From Maribacter sp. 1_MG-2023 (lineage in GTDB: Bacteria; Bacteroidota; Bacteroidia; Flavobacteriales; Flavobacteriaceae): 64,000 nucleotides of DNA. The stretch covers positions 276,307 to 340,306 of the forward strand of contig NZ_JAUOPN010000003.1 of the NCBI RefSeq assembly GCF_030547005.1. The letters are read 5' to 3'. The position numbers and the translations under genes are program-made. Numbering within the stretch: the first letter of the stretch is position 1; each line of letters starts with the position of its first letter. Below are positions 1-8,514 of the stretch, in pieces. The notes under the pieces were generated by a model. That model was not told the origin of the DNA, searched no databases, and saw nothing but the letters and a program-made list of their open reading frames with translations.

Positions 1-381
1 AAAAAAGAAGTTAAAAAAGAAACGGCAAGTGAAGGCGTTCCTGTTGATTTAGATAACAAAGGTGTTGGTCCAATAACCAGTGTTACTTTTGACGAGGCAG
101 TAAACGAAGAAATGGCCGCTGTAGGTAAAGAAAAATTTCAAGCCATTTGTACGGCTTGCCACATGGCAGAGCAACGTATGATCGGACCGGCATTGAAAGG
201 TGTTTACGAACGTAGAAGTCCAGAATGGGTAATGAACATGATTATCAATCCTGATAAAATGTTGAAAGAAGATCCTATTGCAAAAGCATTATTGAAAGAA
301 TACAACAATGCAATTATGCTTAATCAGAATTTAAAGGAAGAGGATGCTCGCAACTTAGCAGAATATTTACGTACACTATAA
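1..381 (+). CDS. c-type cytochrome, C-terminal part (5' end outside window)
   Basis: The frame is open from base 1, so the gene begins upstream; the first ATG at 112 is probably internal. A heme-attachment motif CTACH lies at 148-162, followed by MIGPALKGVYERR, which fits a class I cytochrome c domain of about 90 residues. It is preceded by a charged KKEVKKET-type linker, suggesting that the cytochrome domain is the tail of a larger or anchored periplasmic protein. Role: electron transfer in the periplasm. The redox partner cannot be seen. A terminator follows directly. Confident for the fold, unsure of the full architecture. Confidence 0.8.
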   Translation, partial: KKEVKKETASEGVPVDLDNKGVGPITSVTFDEAVNEEMAAVGKEKFQAICTACHMAEQRMIGPALKGVYERRSPEWVMNMIINPDKMLKEDPIAKALLKEYNNAIMLNQNLKEEDARNLAEYLRTL

Positions 382-404
382 AGTTAAACGCCAATCTAAT
401 ACTG

Positions 405-440
405 AAAACCCTTTCATAAATATGAAAGGGTTTTCTTTTT
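405..440 (+). terminator. Rho-independent terminator after the cytochrome gene
   Basis: A 14-base stem (AAAACCCTTTCATA pairing with TATGAAAGGGTTTT, two-base loop) is followed by a T-rich stretch CTTTTT. It lies 24 bases after the stop codon and closes the upstream operon. Confidence 0.85.
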
Positions 441-519
441 ATAACAAATACTCGTGATCACTTTAAAAAGTATGTTTTCTGTACTTTTTACGACCAATTA
501 AGTATTAAATGATTGATAT

Positions 520-1209
520 ATGCAAAACGATAAAATAAAAATAGATATAGTTTCTGATGTTGCTTGCCCATGGTGTTATGTTGGTAAGAAAAGATTAGAA
601 AAAGCAATAAAAGAATGGGATGGCGCCGAGATTGAAATTGAGTGGCACCCATTTCAATTAGATCCAAATATACCAAAGGAAGGACTAGACAGGGATACTT
701 ACCTTACCAATAAATTTGGCAGTGTAGACGGACCTTTGGAAATGACGAAACGTTTAGAAGAAAGCGGAAAAGAAGAAGGTATCAACTTTAACTTTGGAAA
801 GGAATGGTTGGCGGTAAATACACTACCGTTACATCAACTTTTACATGTGGCAGGTGAAGAGGGTTTTAAAAACGCTCTTAAAGAGCGTTTTATGAAAGCA
901 TACTTTGATGAAAATCTTCATTTAAACGATGTTGATGTTCTAAGTACTATTATGGCTGAATATGACTGGTCGCCAGAAAAAACACAAGAAATTTTAAATG
1001 AAGATGCAATTGCATATTCTGTAAAACAAGAGATTGCTCATTACCAACAACGCGGTGTTAACAGTGTGCCTTTCTTTATTATCAATGATAAATTTGGAAT
1101 TAGCGGTGCTCAACCACCAGCAGCATTTTTAGAAGCTTTTCAACAAGTAGCGCCTTTAAAAATAATTGCTACGGGTGATAGTTGTGATCCTTCTACAGGA
1201 ATTTGCTAA
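520..1209 (+). CDS. DsbA-family (FrnE-like) oxidoreductase
   Basis: A 229-residue thioredoxin-fold protein with the active site CPWC at residues 16-19 and the DsbA-type insertion with conserved SVPFFIIND cis-proline segment near residue 185. There is no signal peptide, so it is probably a cytoplasmic thiol-disulfide oxidoreductase of the FrnE/2-hydroxychromene-2-carboxylate-isomerase-like branch. The C-terminus ends GDSCDPSTGIC, adding two cysteines that could form an extra redox pair. A thioredoxin gene starts 44 bases downstream in the same direction, suggesting co-transcription and a shared thiol-redox role. Confidence 0.85.
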   Translation: MQNDKIKIDIVSDVACPWCYVGKKRLEKAIKEWDGAEIEIEWHPFQLDPNIPKEGLDRDTYLTNKFGSVDGPLEMTKRLEESGKEEGINFNFGKEWLAVNTLPLHQLLHVAGEEGFKNALKERFMKAYFDENLHLNDVDVLSTIMAEYDWSPEKTQEILNEDAIAYSVKQEIAHYQQRGVNSVPFFIINDKFGISGAQPPAAFLEAFQQVAPLKIIATGDSCDPSTGIC

Positions 1210-1253
1210 TTTAATACTAGCTAAAAATTATTATTAATTATAAATCAAAAGAT

Positions 1254-1550
1254 ATGAAAGCATCATTTTCTGATATCATTAAAGGGGACACTCCGGTTTT
1301 AGTAGATTTTTTTGCTGACTGGTGTGGACCTTGTAAAACGCTAGCTCCTATTCTAAAAGACGTAAAAACCGATTTAGGAGACGCTATTAAAGTCGTAAAA
1401 ATCGACGTAGATAAAAATCAAACATTGGCATCTCAATACCAAGTTAGAGGTGTGCCTACTATGATTCTTTTTAAAGATGGAAAGCAGGTTTGGAGACAAT
1501 CTGGGGTAGTGCCAAAAAATGACTTATTACAAATTATAAATTCTAATTAA
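1254..1550 (+). CDS. Thioredoxin
   Basis: A 98-residue, full-length thioredoxin with the classical active site WCGPC (Cys24, Cys27), the cis-proline segment RGVPTMILF near residue 75 and no signal peptide. It should reduce protein disulfides in the cytoplasm. It follows the DsbA-like gene and its last 4 bases overlap the end of the convergent lactonase gene. Confidence 0.93.
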   Translation: MKASFSDIIKGDTPVLVDFFADWCGPCKTLAPILKDVKTDLGDAIKVVKIDVDKNQTLASQYQVRGVPTMILFKDGKQVWRQSGVVPKNDLLQIINSN

Positions 1551-2650
1551 TAGAATTTTAAACATACTGGACTAGGCAAATCAACTTGGCTTACAAAACT
1601 TAGAGTGCCATTTTCTGCATCTCTATTAAAAACAACAATATTGTTGCTACGTTGATTTGCTACCAGTACATATTTACCAGTAGGGTCTATACTAAAGTTT
1701 CTTGGCCAATCGCCTTTTACAGACTCTCTACCTACCAATTCTAATTTTCCGGTAGTTTCATCTACCTTAAATATTACTACTGTATTCTCCCCTCTATTTG
1801 TTCCATATAGAAATTTACCGTCTGGTGATAAATGAAGATCAGCACAAAAACTCTCACCTTCAAAATCTGATGCTAAAGTATCATACGTTTGCTTACCATA
1901 ATACTTGCCCTCCTCTTTCTGAAACATTGTTATGGTAGAGTTTAATTCATTGATTATATAAAGAAATTCTGCATCATTAGAAGCAGCAAAATGTCTTGGT
2001 CCTGCACCTTCAGCAACCACTAACTCTTTCTGATCGCTTGGAACAAAGTTATTCTTGGACGCTGTGTACTTTTTTATTCGGTCAAGACCTAAATCAGACA
2101 CCATTAATTCTCCGTTTAAAAACGATGCCATATGTGCATGAGCTTTCCTAGTAGAATCCAAAACTTTATGATCTATAATTTGTGGAGAAGGTTTTAGATT
2201 TCCATTTTCCAACGCATTATACACTGCAACATTACCACCAGAATAGTTTGCTGCTGCCACTAGATTGCCATCATTACTAACACCTACAAAACATGGGTTA
2301 GCACCATGTGTAGATTGTTCTTCTACATATACAAGAGAAGTATCCTTTACTCTGAATGTGGTAATTGACCCATCGTCCTTTTTATAATCATCTACTTCGC
2401 TTACGGCATATAAAGAATTTCTATCTGGAGAAAATGATATGTAAGATGGGTTTTTAATCTTAGCAACTAAAGTTTGGTTTGTCAATTCACCAGTACCTAA
2501 GTTTAAATTGTATCTATAAATACCCTCGCTACCATTATCCGTATACGTTCCTACGAAAAGAACTTCTTCGTTTATAGACTCTTCCACCTTACAACTGTTA
2601 AAAATAATCAATCCTATAATTGCGATAAGCAAACTGACTTTATTCTTCAT
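1547..2650 (-). CDS. Lactonase-family beta-propeller lipoprotein (6-phosphogluconolactonase/YbhE type)
   Basis: A 367-residue protein with a lipoprotein signal peptide (lipobox ending S-C, Cys20) followed by repeated propeller blades (for example LFVGTYTDNGSEGIYRY, SPDRNSLYAVSE, LSPDGKFLYGTNRGENTV). This is the seven-bladed lactonase family that includes E. coli Pgl. A lipidated, exported location is not typical for a pentose-phosphate enzyme, so an extracytoplasmic sugar-lactone substrate is more likely. The gene ends tail-to-tail with thioredoxin, sharing 4 bases. Confidence 0.82.
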   Translation of the reverse strand: MKNKVSLLIAIIGLIIFNSCKVEESINEEVLFVGTYTDNGSEGIYRYNLNLGTGELTNQTLVAKIKNPSYISFSPDRNSLYAVSEVDDYKKDDGSITTFRVKDTSLVYVEEQSTHGANPCFVGVSNDGNLVAAANYSGGNVAVYNALENGNLKPSPQIIDHKVLDSTRKAHAHMASFLNGELMVSDLGLDRIKKYTASKNNFVPSDQKELVVAEGAGPRHFAASNDAEFLYIINELNSTITMFQKEEGKYYGKQTYDTLASDFEGESFCADLHLSPDGKFLYGTNRGENTVVIFKVDETTGKLELVGRESVKGDWPRNFSIDPTGKYVLVANQRSNNIVVFNRDAENGTLSFVSQVDLPSPVCLKFY

Positions 2651-2811
2651 ATTTCTAATGCTCTAATCTAAAAAAATCTCTTTTTAAAAAGAGAAAAATA
2701 AAACTTGTATTAAGATCATTAAATGTATAAAAGAATTATTCAAAAACTAAGAATAATTGAATTTCATGTAACAAAATGGTCTTTTTTGCTACATATAAGA
2801 AAGAAATGACG

Positions 2812-3087
2812 ATGGGATACGGCGGACAACCAATGAAAGTAATAAAGGCAAATAGAGCATTACTTAAAAAAAGTAGAGGCTTTAGAGATTTGCGCAAAGA
2901 TTATTTAGACTACTCTCAAGAAACCAAATTACACTTTAAAGAACTCACCGATTTTGAGCGTAAAGTAGTGCGTGATAAAATAAGAGCACAAGCCAAAAAA
3001 GACAGCCTAAAAGAAATAGGGATCTATATTATTTCTATAGCTATGGTCTTAGGAGCCTTTTATGCTATCTATAAGTATGCGTCATAA
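2812..3087 (+). CDS. Small conserved membrane protein of unknown function
   Basis: About 91 residues if translation starts at the ATG at 2812 (MGYGGQPMKVIK); the frame is open further up to an ATG at 2776, but that would add an unlikely hydrophobic leader. The N-terminal two thirds is rich in Lys and Arg (NRALLKKSRGFRDLRKDY) and the C-terminal 20 residues form one transmembrane helix with a short tail. I recognise it only as a flavobacterial conserved hypothetical protein, sometimes mislabelled as riboflavin synthase beta in databases. It converges on the SulP gene with a 20-base gap. Confidence 0.7.
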   Translation: MGYGGQPMKVIKANRALLKKSRGFRDLRKDYLDYSQETKLHFKELTDFERKVVRDKIRAQAKKDSLKEIGIYIISIAMVLGAFYAIYKYAS

Positions 3088-3107
3088 TAACTATTAAATA
3101 CAAGCTC

Positions 3108-4739
3108 TTATAAACCCCACAACTTAAAAGGATTTTTAGTTTCTGGATCATCATCTTTTGACTTAGAAAGAGGCTTGTTTACCATGACCTTGTATGTAGG
3201 ATCCTCCATAACATTTACATCTATAATATCATCTGCAGCTGCCAATAAACGTATACAGTCATTACTCAAGTGACGTAAATGAACTTTTTTACCCACTTGG
3301 GCATATCGTTCTGTAATCTTGTTTAAAGCCTCTATACCGCTCATATCTGAAACACGACTCTCTTTGAAGTCGATAATTACTTCGCTTGGATCACCTTGCA
3401 CATCAAATTTTTCATTAAAAAGCGTAGTTGAACCAAAGAATAAAGGACCATATATTTCATAATGCTTTACCCCGTTCTCATCTACATATTTTCTTGCTCT
3501 AATTCTCTTGGCACTTTCCCACGCAAATACCAATGCCGATATAATTACCCCTATCAATACCGCTAATGCCAAATTATGAAGTACTACAGTAATTAAAGTA
3601 ACCAATATCATTACAAAAATATCTGACCTTGGCATTCTTCTTAAAGCCTTGAAACTTGCCCACTCAAATGTACCTACGGAAACCATTACCATAACACCTA
3701 CCAATGCCGCAATAGGCACCAGTTCTATTACCGGTGCACCAAACAATATGATCAGCAATATGGTTAAGGCAGCAATGATACCAGATAATCTTGCCCTTGA
3801 ACCTGCTGACAGGTTTACCAAAGTCTGTGCTATCATTGGGCAACCACCCATACCACCAAAGAAACCGTTCAATATATTTGCGCCACCTTGTGCCAAACAC
3901 TCTCTGTTACTGTTACCTTTTGTATTGGTAATCTCATCTACCAAATTCAAGGTAAGTAAGCCCTCAGTAAGACCAACCGCAGCCATTATCAAACCGTAAG
4001 GCAAAATAATTTTAAAGGCTTCTAATGTAAAGGGAATAGTTGGTATATGAAAAGAAGGTAACGACCCACTAAGCGACTTCAACTCTTCACCTGGCAACGT
4101 ATCTTGATTAATGATATCTACTACTTGTTTCGTTTCTATTTTTAGAAAATATACTACTAGAAATACTACAATGATTCCTATTAATGAAGCCGGAACTGCT
4201 TTAGTAAGTTTGGGAACAAAAACAATTATTGCAATGGTAAACAGTACCAAACCTACCATTGTATATAATGTGGAACCTGTTAACCAAACTGCAGCATCGC
4301 CTACACCTATTTTAAACTGATCCATTTGTGCCATAAAAATAATTATAGCCAAACCGTTTACAAACCCAAACATTACAGGCTGAGGCACTAAGCGAATAAA
4401 TTTACCAAGCTTTAAAAAACCAACAATCAATTGAAAAACACCTGCTAAAGCCACTGCTGCAAAAACATATTCTAAACCATGAGAATTCATTAATGCCATT
4501 AATACAACTACTGTTGCCCCTGCTCCACCAGAAATTAACCCAGGTCTTCCACCAAAAATTGCTGTAACCAACCCCATGATAAAAGCACCATACAAACCTA
4601 CTAATGGTGAAAACCCTGCAAGAATAGCAAACATCAATGATTCTGGAATCATTGTCATTGCAACGGTTAATCCTGCTAAAATTTCATTTTTATAATCTAC
4701 TTTCTGATTGAAATCGAAAATATTAAGGTACTTCTGCAT
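3108..4739 (-). CDS. SulP-family inorganic anion transporter with STAS domain
   Basis: A 543-residue SLC26/SulP protein. About 10-12 hydrophobic segments occupy residues 15-410, including the family segment GGRPGLISGGAGATVVV near residue 65 and the GGMGGCPMIAQTLVNLSAGSRARLSG signature near 300, followed by a cytoplasmic STAS domain (about 430-525; VIIDFKESRVSDMSGIEAL). It would move sulfate, bicarbonate or another small anion across the inner membrane. It differs from the second SulP gene of this window (40.5 kb), which has a carbonic anhydrase partner; this one has none, so a sulfate or other role is equally possible. Confidence 0.9.
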   Translation of the reverse strand: MQKYLNIFDFNQKVDYKNEILAGLTVAMTMIPESLMFAILAGFSPLVGLYGAFIMGLVTAIFGGRPGLISGGAGATVVVLMALMNSHGLEYVFAAVALAGVFQLIVGFLKLGKFIRLVPQPVMFGFVNGLAIIIFMAQMDQFKIGVGDAAVWLTGSTLYTMVGLVLFTIAIIVFVPKLTKAVPASLIGIIVVFLVVYFLKIETKQVVDIINQDTLPGEELKSLSGSLPSFHIPTIPFTLEAFKIILPYGLIMAAVGLTEGLLTLNLVDEITNTKGNSNRECLAQGGANILNGFFGGMGGCPMIAQTLVNLSAGSRARLSGIIAALTILLIILFGAPVIELVPIAALVGVMVMVSVGTFEWASFKALRRMPRSDIFVMILVTLITVVLHNLALAVLIGVIISALVFAWESAKRIRARKYVDENGVKHYEIYGPLFFGSTTLFNEKFDVQGDPSEVIIDFKESRVSDMSGIEALNKITERYAQVGKKVHLRHLSNDCIRLLAAADDIIDVNVMEDPTYKVMVNKPLSKSKDDDPETKNPFKLWGL

Positions 4740-4821
4740 GCCCGATGAATTTAAGGGCGCAAAAATAAGTCATATTTATTGGCCTAGCCACTAACAAGCA
4801 GATTATTACTATATTATCTCT

Positions 4822-5796
4822 CTACCAGGCTTTTAGGCCTAATAATTTCTCTCCTAAAGGTGATAATTTAGCAGTATCATATTTGGTTTGCTCCCATTTA
4901 CGTGGATCACCCGGAAATGCATACCCTTCTGGGGCTATTTTGTTCTTCCAAGAATTGACTCTCCAATGACGAATTTCTTCATTTTCCGGCTCTGCTGGCA
5001 TCATTGAAATATACTGCGCTATACGAACTTTATTTTTTGATTTATTGGGTCTTATACCATGAGGTTCCGTACTATTGAAAATTAACAGATCACCTGCCTT
5101 CATTTTCACTTTTACTATTTTATCTTCCAAACCATCTAACGAAGGCTGAAAGCGATCTCTATCTTCTGGCTGTGTCAGTTTCCAAGAATCGTAATTACGG
5201 TATAACCAAGGTATACATTGAAAACCTCCCATATTTTCGTCATCTTGGTCAGCTAATGCCAATACTCCTTGTACATTTTGTGGTTTTGTTTCCGGGTCAT
5301 AATCCCAATGAATGAATCCTTTCTTATCAACTCCTTGTGGTAACGGGAAATTTAAATTTGCCCTATCTATTGTCACCCAAAGTTTTTCTGTTCCCCAAAC
5401 ATCTACAAAAGCATCATATACTCTTTGCGTTTGTCTATTGTTCCATAAATGTTGATGGTTGTAAACCTCAACCATACCTGTACCAGTCAACTCTTTCATT
5501 TGCATCTCTGCTCTTGGTGGTGCATACCATGTTGAAGAATCTGTAGGACTCTTTTCATCAAACATCCAAAGAAAATCTGCCGTAGCTTTTGCTTGCTCCA
5601 AGGGTACTGCATTCTTTATTACGATATATCCATTTTCCATCCAGAATTTCCAATCTTCCTCGCTGAGTATACGAAGTGGTTTACCGTAAGATCGATCATT
5701 CAATTTTTGCTTACTGCTTGTTGCCGTAGACGGATTTCCAGGTATTTCCTTATGCGCTTTATTACCTTGTTCAACCTTATTGTTTATTTGCTGCAT
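4822..5796 (-). CDS. Phytanoyl-CoA dioxygenase (PhyH)-family oxygenase
   Basis: A 324-residue protein of the Fe(II)/2-oxoglutarate-dependent PhyH family. The iron triad is visible as HWD (segment FIHWDYDPETKP, about residue 163) and a distal His in STEPHGIRPN (about 245) with Arg shortly after for 2-oxoglutarate binding. The N-terminal 30 residues are polar and low-complexity. The substrate is unknown. It is transcribed divergently from an AraC regulator that is the obvious candidate controller. Confidence 0.82.
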   Translation of the reverse strand: MQQINNKVEQGNKAHKEIPGNPSTATSSKQKLNDRSYGKPLRILSEEDWKFWMENGYIVIKNAVPLEQAKATADFLWMFDEKSPTDSSTWYAPPRAEMQMKELTGTGMVEVYNHQHLWNNRQTQRVYDAFVDVWGTEKLWVTIDRANLNFPLPQGVDKKGFIHWDYDPETKPQNVQGVLALADQDDENMGGFQCIPWLYRNYDSWKLTQPEDRDRFQPSLDGLEDKIVKVKMKAGDLLIFNSTEPHGIRPNKSKNKVRIAQYISMMPAEPENEEIRHWRVNSWKNKIAPEGYAFPGDPRKWEQTKYDTAKLSPLGEKLLGLKAW

Positions 5797-5920
5797 CGTA
5801 TATGAATTTAAGTTGTTGAGTGATATAAAATTACTGAGCGCAAGGAACTTAAACTACCGTAATATTGACCATAATTTGAACGATATTGATTTTTAAGGCG
5901 CGTATAACTCAAATTATATG

Positions 5921-5928
5921 TAATTTTG
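5921..5928 (+). promoter_or_regulatory. -7 promoter element of the araC-type gene
   Basis: TAATTTTG matches the Bacteroidota -7 consensus TAnnTTTG exactly and ends 13 bases before the AraC-family start codon, inside the divergent interval 5797-5941. No convincing -33 element is visible. Confidence 0.5.
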
Positions 5929-5941
5929 TTACATTTAGCTC

Positions 5942-6790
5942 ATGAAGATTGAATTAGAAACCATAGACCCTGAATCTAAAAGTCCGTTCAGACTTTTACA
6001 TGACCCCAAACTGAGTCACCTTTTCTACTGGCATTTTCATCCAGAATATGAGCTGGTATATATTGAAGGTGCAAATGGAACCAGACATGTAGGTGACCAT
6101 ATTTCTGAGTATGAAGAAAATGACCTTGTACTGATAGGTTCTAACATACCGCATTTAAACTTTGACTATGGTGTAAAAACAACGTACCGTGAAGAAGTCT
6201 TGCATATTAAGCCTTCTTTTAAGAGTGATTTTGTAGATCCTATACCTGAATTGAAAAATTTAAATAGACTATTAGATCTTTCTCGATACGGAATTGCTTT
6301 TCACGGGGAAACTAAAAAAGTGGTGGGCAGCTTATTAAAGGAACTCCACACTTTAAAACCTTTTGAATATTTTATGGCAATCATGAATATTCTTAAAATG
6401 CTTTCTCAAAGTAATGAGTTTGAATTGCTACACAAGAAACCTTATAAGAATAAATATAGTAAAAAAGAGCAAAGTAGAATTCGTGATATTTATGCTTTAA
6501 TTGATGAACGCTACCAAGGTAAAATATCGGTTGATGAGGTCGCTAAATTCTGTAATTTAACCAAGCCTGCTTTTTGTCGCTACTTTAAAAAAGCTACAGG
6601 TAGTACTTTTATAGAGTTTTTAAATCAATATCGTATCAGTCAATCTAAACGTTTATTGCTTACTGGCAAGAATGTAAGCGAAACATGTTTTGAATGCGGA
6701 TTTGAAAGCCTCTCCTACTTCAACAGGACCTTTAAGAAAGTAACAGGGGAAAATCCATCAGCATTTAAAAAGAGATTGCAGCGTGATTAA
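5942..6790 (+). CDS. AraC-family transcriptional regulator
   Basis: A 282-residue regulator. The N-terminus is a cupin-like sensor (HFHPEYELVYIEG near residue 32, a histidine-rich cupin motif), and the C-terminal 100 residues carry two helix-turn-helix motifs (VDEVAKFCNLTKPAFCRYFKK; NVSETCFECGFESLSYFNRTFKKVTG). The ligand is probably a small sugar-like or carboxylate metabolite, as for other cupin-AraC proteins. It is divergent from the PhyH-family dioxygenase gene, whose expression it probably controls. Confidence 0.9.
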   Translation: MKIELETIDPESKSPFRLLHDPKLSHLFYWHFHPEYELVYIEGANGTRHVGDHISEYEENDLVLIGSNIPHLNFDYGVKTTYREEVLHIKPSFKSDFVDPIPELKNLNRLLDLSRYGIAFHGETKKVVGSLLKELHTLKPFEYFMAIMNILKMLSQSNEFELLHKKPYKNKYSKKEQSRIRDIYALIDERYQGKISVDEVAKFCNLTKPAFCRYFKKATGSTFIEFLNQYRISQSKRLLLTGKNVSETCFECGFESLSYFNRTFKKVTGENPSAFKKRLQRD

Positions 6791-6913
6791 ATGAACTAGA
6801 ACTCTAAGCAATAGAGGAAACATTTAAAATGAGATACTGTTATTTTTAGAAGAGTACATTTTAACCTAAAGCCATTTTTTATATGGACCAGTTATATCTT
6901 CTAAAACTTAACT

Positions 6914-7440
6914 ATGGAATTTTTTGACCCGCTTTCACTAAAAACCGTTTTGCAAATTTGCCTAGCTGCGGCTTTTATCTATTTATACATGATGTTCATT
7001 ACACGTGTAACAGGTAAAAGAACATTCGCTAAAATGACCAGTTTTGATTTTGCAGTTACTATTGCCATGGGATCCATCTTAGCCGATGCGGTCAACAAAC
7101 CTGTTTCAAGCTTAATGCCCGCTATAGTTTCTATAGCATTACTTGCGGGTCTACAAGCTTTATTCGCTAAGCTGTTATCATCGTCTGATGCAGCACAAAA
7201 AGTAATGACCAATAGCCCAATTCTTCTAATGAAAAATCGTGGCATTTTAAAGAAAATTTAAACAAAGTATTGGTAAGCAAAGCAGACCTAATGGCAAAAC
7301 TTAGAGAGGCAAATGTTTTGCAATTGTCGCAAGTAAAAGCTGTTATTTTTGAAACTACTGGAGATATATCGGTTCTTCATTCAGATAAGCCTATCGATAT
7401 TGATGCTGTTATTGTAGAAGACGTTAAATCTACCATATAA
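6914..7440 (+). pseudogene. DUF421 (YetF-like) membrane protein, frameshifted
   Basis: The first frame (6914-7261) encodes three N-terminal membrane helices and the DUF421 segment VTIAMGSILADAV, then stops after GILKKI. From about 7249 the reading frame one base back continues with KENLNKVLVSKADLMAK and runs, with typical DUF421 C-terminal sequence (LREANVLQLSQVKAVIFETTGDISVL), to a stop at 7438-7440. One missing A in the TTTAAAG stretch near 7247-7251 explains the break. The intact protein would be about 175 residues, a common length for short DUF421 proteins. It is either a recent pseudogene or a sequencing error. Confidence 0.82.
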
Positions 7441-7471
7441 AAAATGCCCTACTACAAATAGGGCATTTTTG
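7441..7471. terminator. Bidirectional terminator between convergent genes
   Basis: An 11-base stem AAAATGCCCTA / TAGGGCATTTT with a 7-base loop, flanked by A and T runs. It starts immediately after the DUF421 stop codon and lies between that gene and the convergent lipoprotein gene, so it can serve both. Confidence 0.85.
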
Positions 7472-7489
7472 AGACAATCAACTTAAAAA

Positions 7490-8404
7490 CTATTTTGCCT
7501 TCTTTCGTTCTACATTCATTGTAGGGTTAGAAGATTTTGTTCTTTTCTTGCTTTCTGAACCTTTGGCAGATTTCAAATACTCTTGATATCCTCTACCTCT
7601 AAACTCATATGTTGTACCGCTATCTGGGTGATATAACTCTATAGTGCTGTCGTTAATGACATATAACTCAAAGTAATCATCGCCCATAAAGTCATAATCT
7701 AAAGTCAATGTTTTTAATGAATTATCACCTTGTACGTCATACACCTGGTAATCACCTTCAAAATCCCATTGTAAATTAGAAACATTTGTATTCGGCGCAT
7801 CTAAAGAAGACCTAAAAAAGTTTGGTAAAAACTGTATGTAATTCTCATTATCAAAGTCATTTAACGCTCCAGCTTCACTGGTATAAATTTTCTCCCAAGC
7901 ATCATATTCTTGTATGAAATAGTTGATGTTATCATAAAATACAGTGTCATAATCAAAATTAATAATTTGATATCCTTTCAAATAATACGAGGTATCTGAA
8001 CTTGCATCATACAACTCTATTGTATTATTGTTTACCGCAAAAACTTCTAGAAACCAAGATCCATCAATATCGTGGTCAATATCTACCGTACCTCTAAGCG
8101 TGCCGTAGGCACCTACATCAATACCATAACCACCACCCGTTTTACCGATACCAACAATGTTATTATTCGCATAAAGCACTCCGCGATCAAAAGAAACCGT
8201 AAATGCCCTTTGTAAAAAAGGCACTTCACCATTACCACGCGTCGCATTAATATCTATATACCATAAATCATAGCTTTGTAAAACTTGATCGGTATTGAAT
8301 GCCGACTCTTCTATAAAATCATCTTCAATAATTACTTCTGTATAACACGAAACCATTAAAGTTGCTAATAGGAAATATCCCGTAAGTAGTTTTAGTGTTT
8401 TCAT
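7490..8404 (-). CDS. Lipoprotein of unknown function
   Basis: A 304-residue protein with a lipoprotein signal peptide (lipobox Cys20, LMVSCYTE). The mature part is rich in Asp, Tyr and Asn and contains two similar blocks with the pattern 'FELYVINDSTIELYHPDSGTTYEFRG' (C-terminal, about residues 245-275) and 'LEVFAVNNNTIELYDASS' (about 130-150), so it looks like an internal duplication of a beta-rich unit. The tail is very basic (SESKKRTKSS). I do not recognise a function; it is probably anchored to the outer membrane or periplasmic face. Confidence 0.7.
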   Translation of the reverse strand: MKTLKLLTGYFLLATLMVSCYTEVIIEDDFIEESAFNTDQVLQSYDLWYIDINATRGNGEVPFLQRAFTVSFDRGVLYANNNIVGIGKTGGGYGIDVGAYGTLRGTVDIDHDIDGSWFLEVFAVNNNTIELYDASSDTSYYLKGYQIINFDYDTVFYDNINYFIQEYDAWEKIYTSEAGALNDFDNENYIQFLPNFFRSSLDAPNTNVSNLQWDFEGDYQVYDVQGDNSLKTLTLDYDFMGDDYFELYVINDSTIELYHPDSGTTYEFRGRGYQEYLKSAKGSESKKRTKSSNPTMNVERKKAK

Positions 8405-8502
8405 AAGATCTCATTTAATAGGTTGTCTATGTAGAAACAATCTCCATGCCAAAATTTTTAAGGGACTGATTCTAATCATATGATGATCATACAAATAATT
8501 GG

Positions 8503-8510
8503 TAAATTTG
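8503..8510 (+). promoter_or_regulatory. -7 promoter element of gpsA
   Basis: TAAATTTG matches TAnnTTTG exactly and ends only 4 bases before the gpsA start codon. Transcription would begin at or next to the ATG, so the message may be leaderless. Confidence 0.5.
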
Positions 8511-8514
8511 CAAC

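Noticed and set aside
2677..2694. Palindrome TCTCTTTTTAAAAAGAGA upstream of the lactonase gene
   Set aside because: Low-complexity AT palindrome; no second copy or operator-like context.
4111..4320. ORFs antisense to the SulP gene (3649-3999, 4111-4320)
   Set aside because: Shadow frames of a well-supported membrane protein gene.
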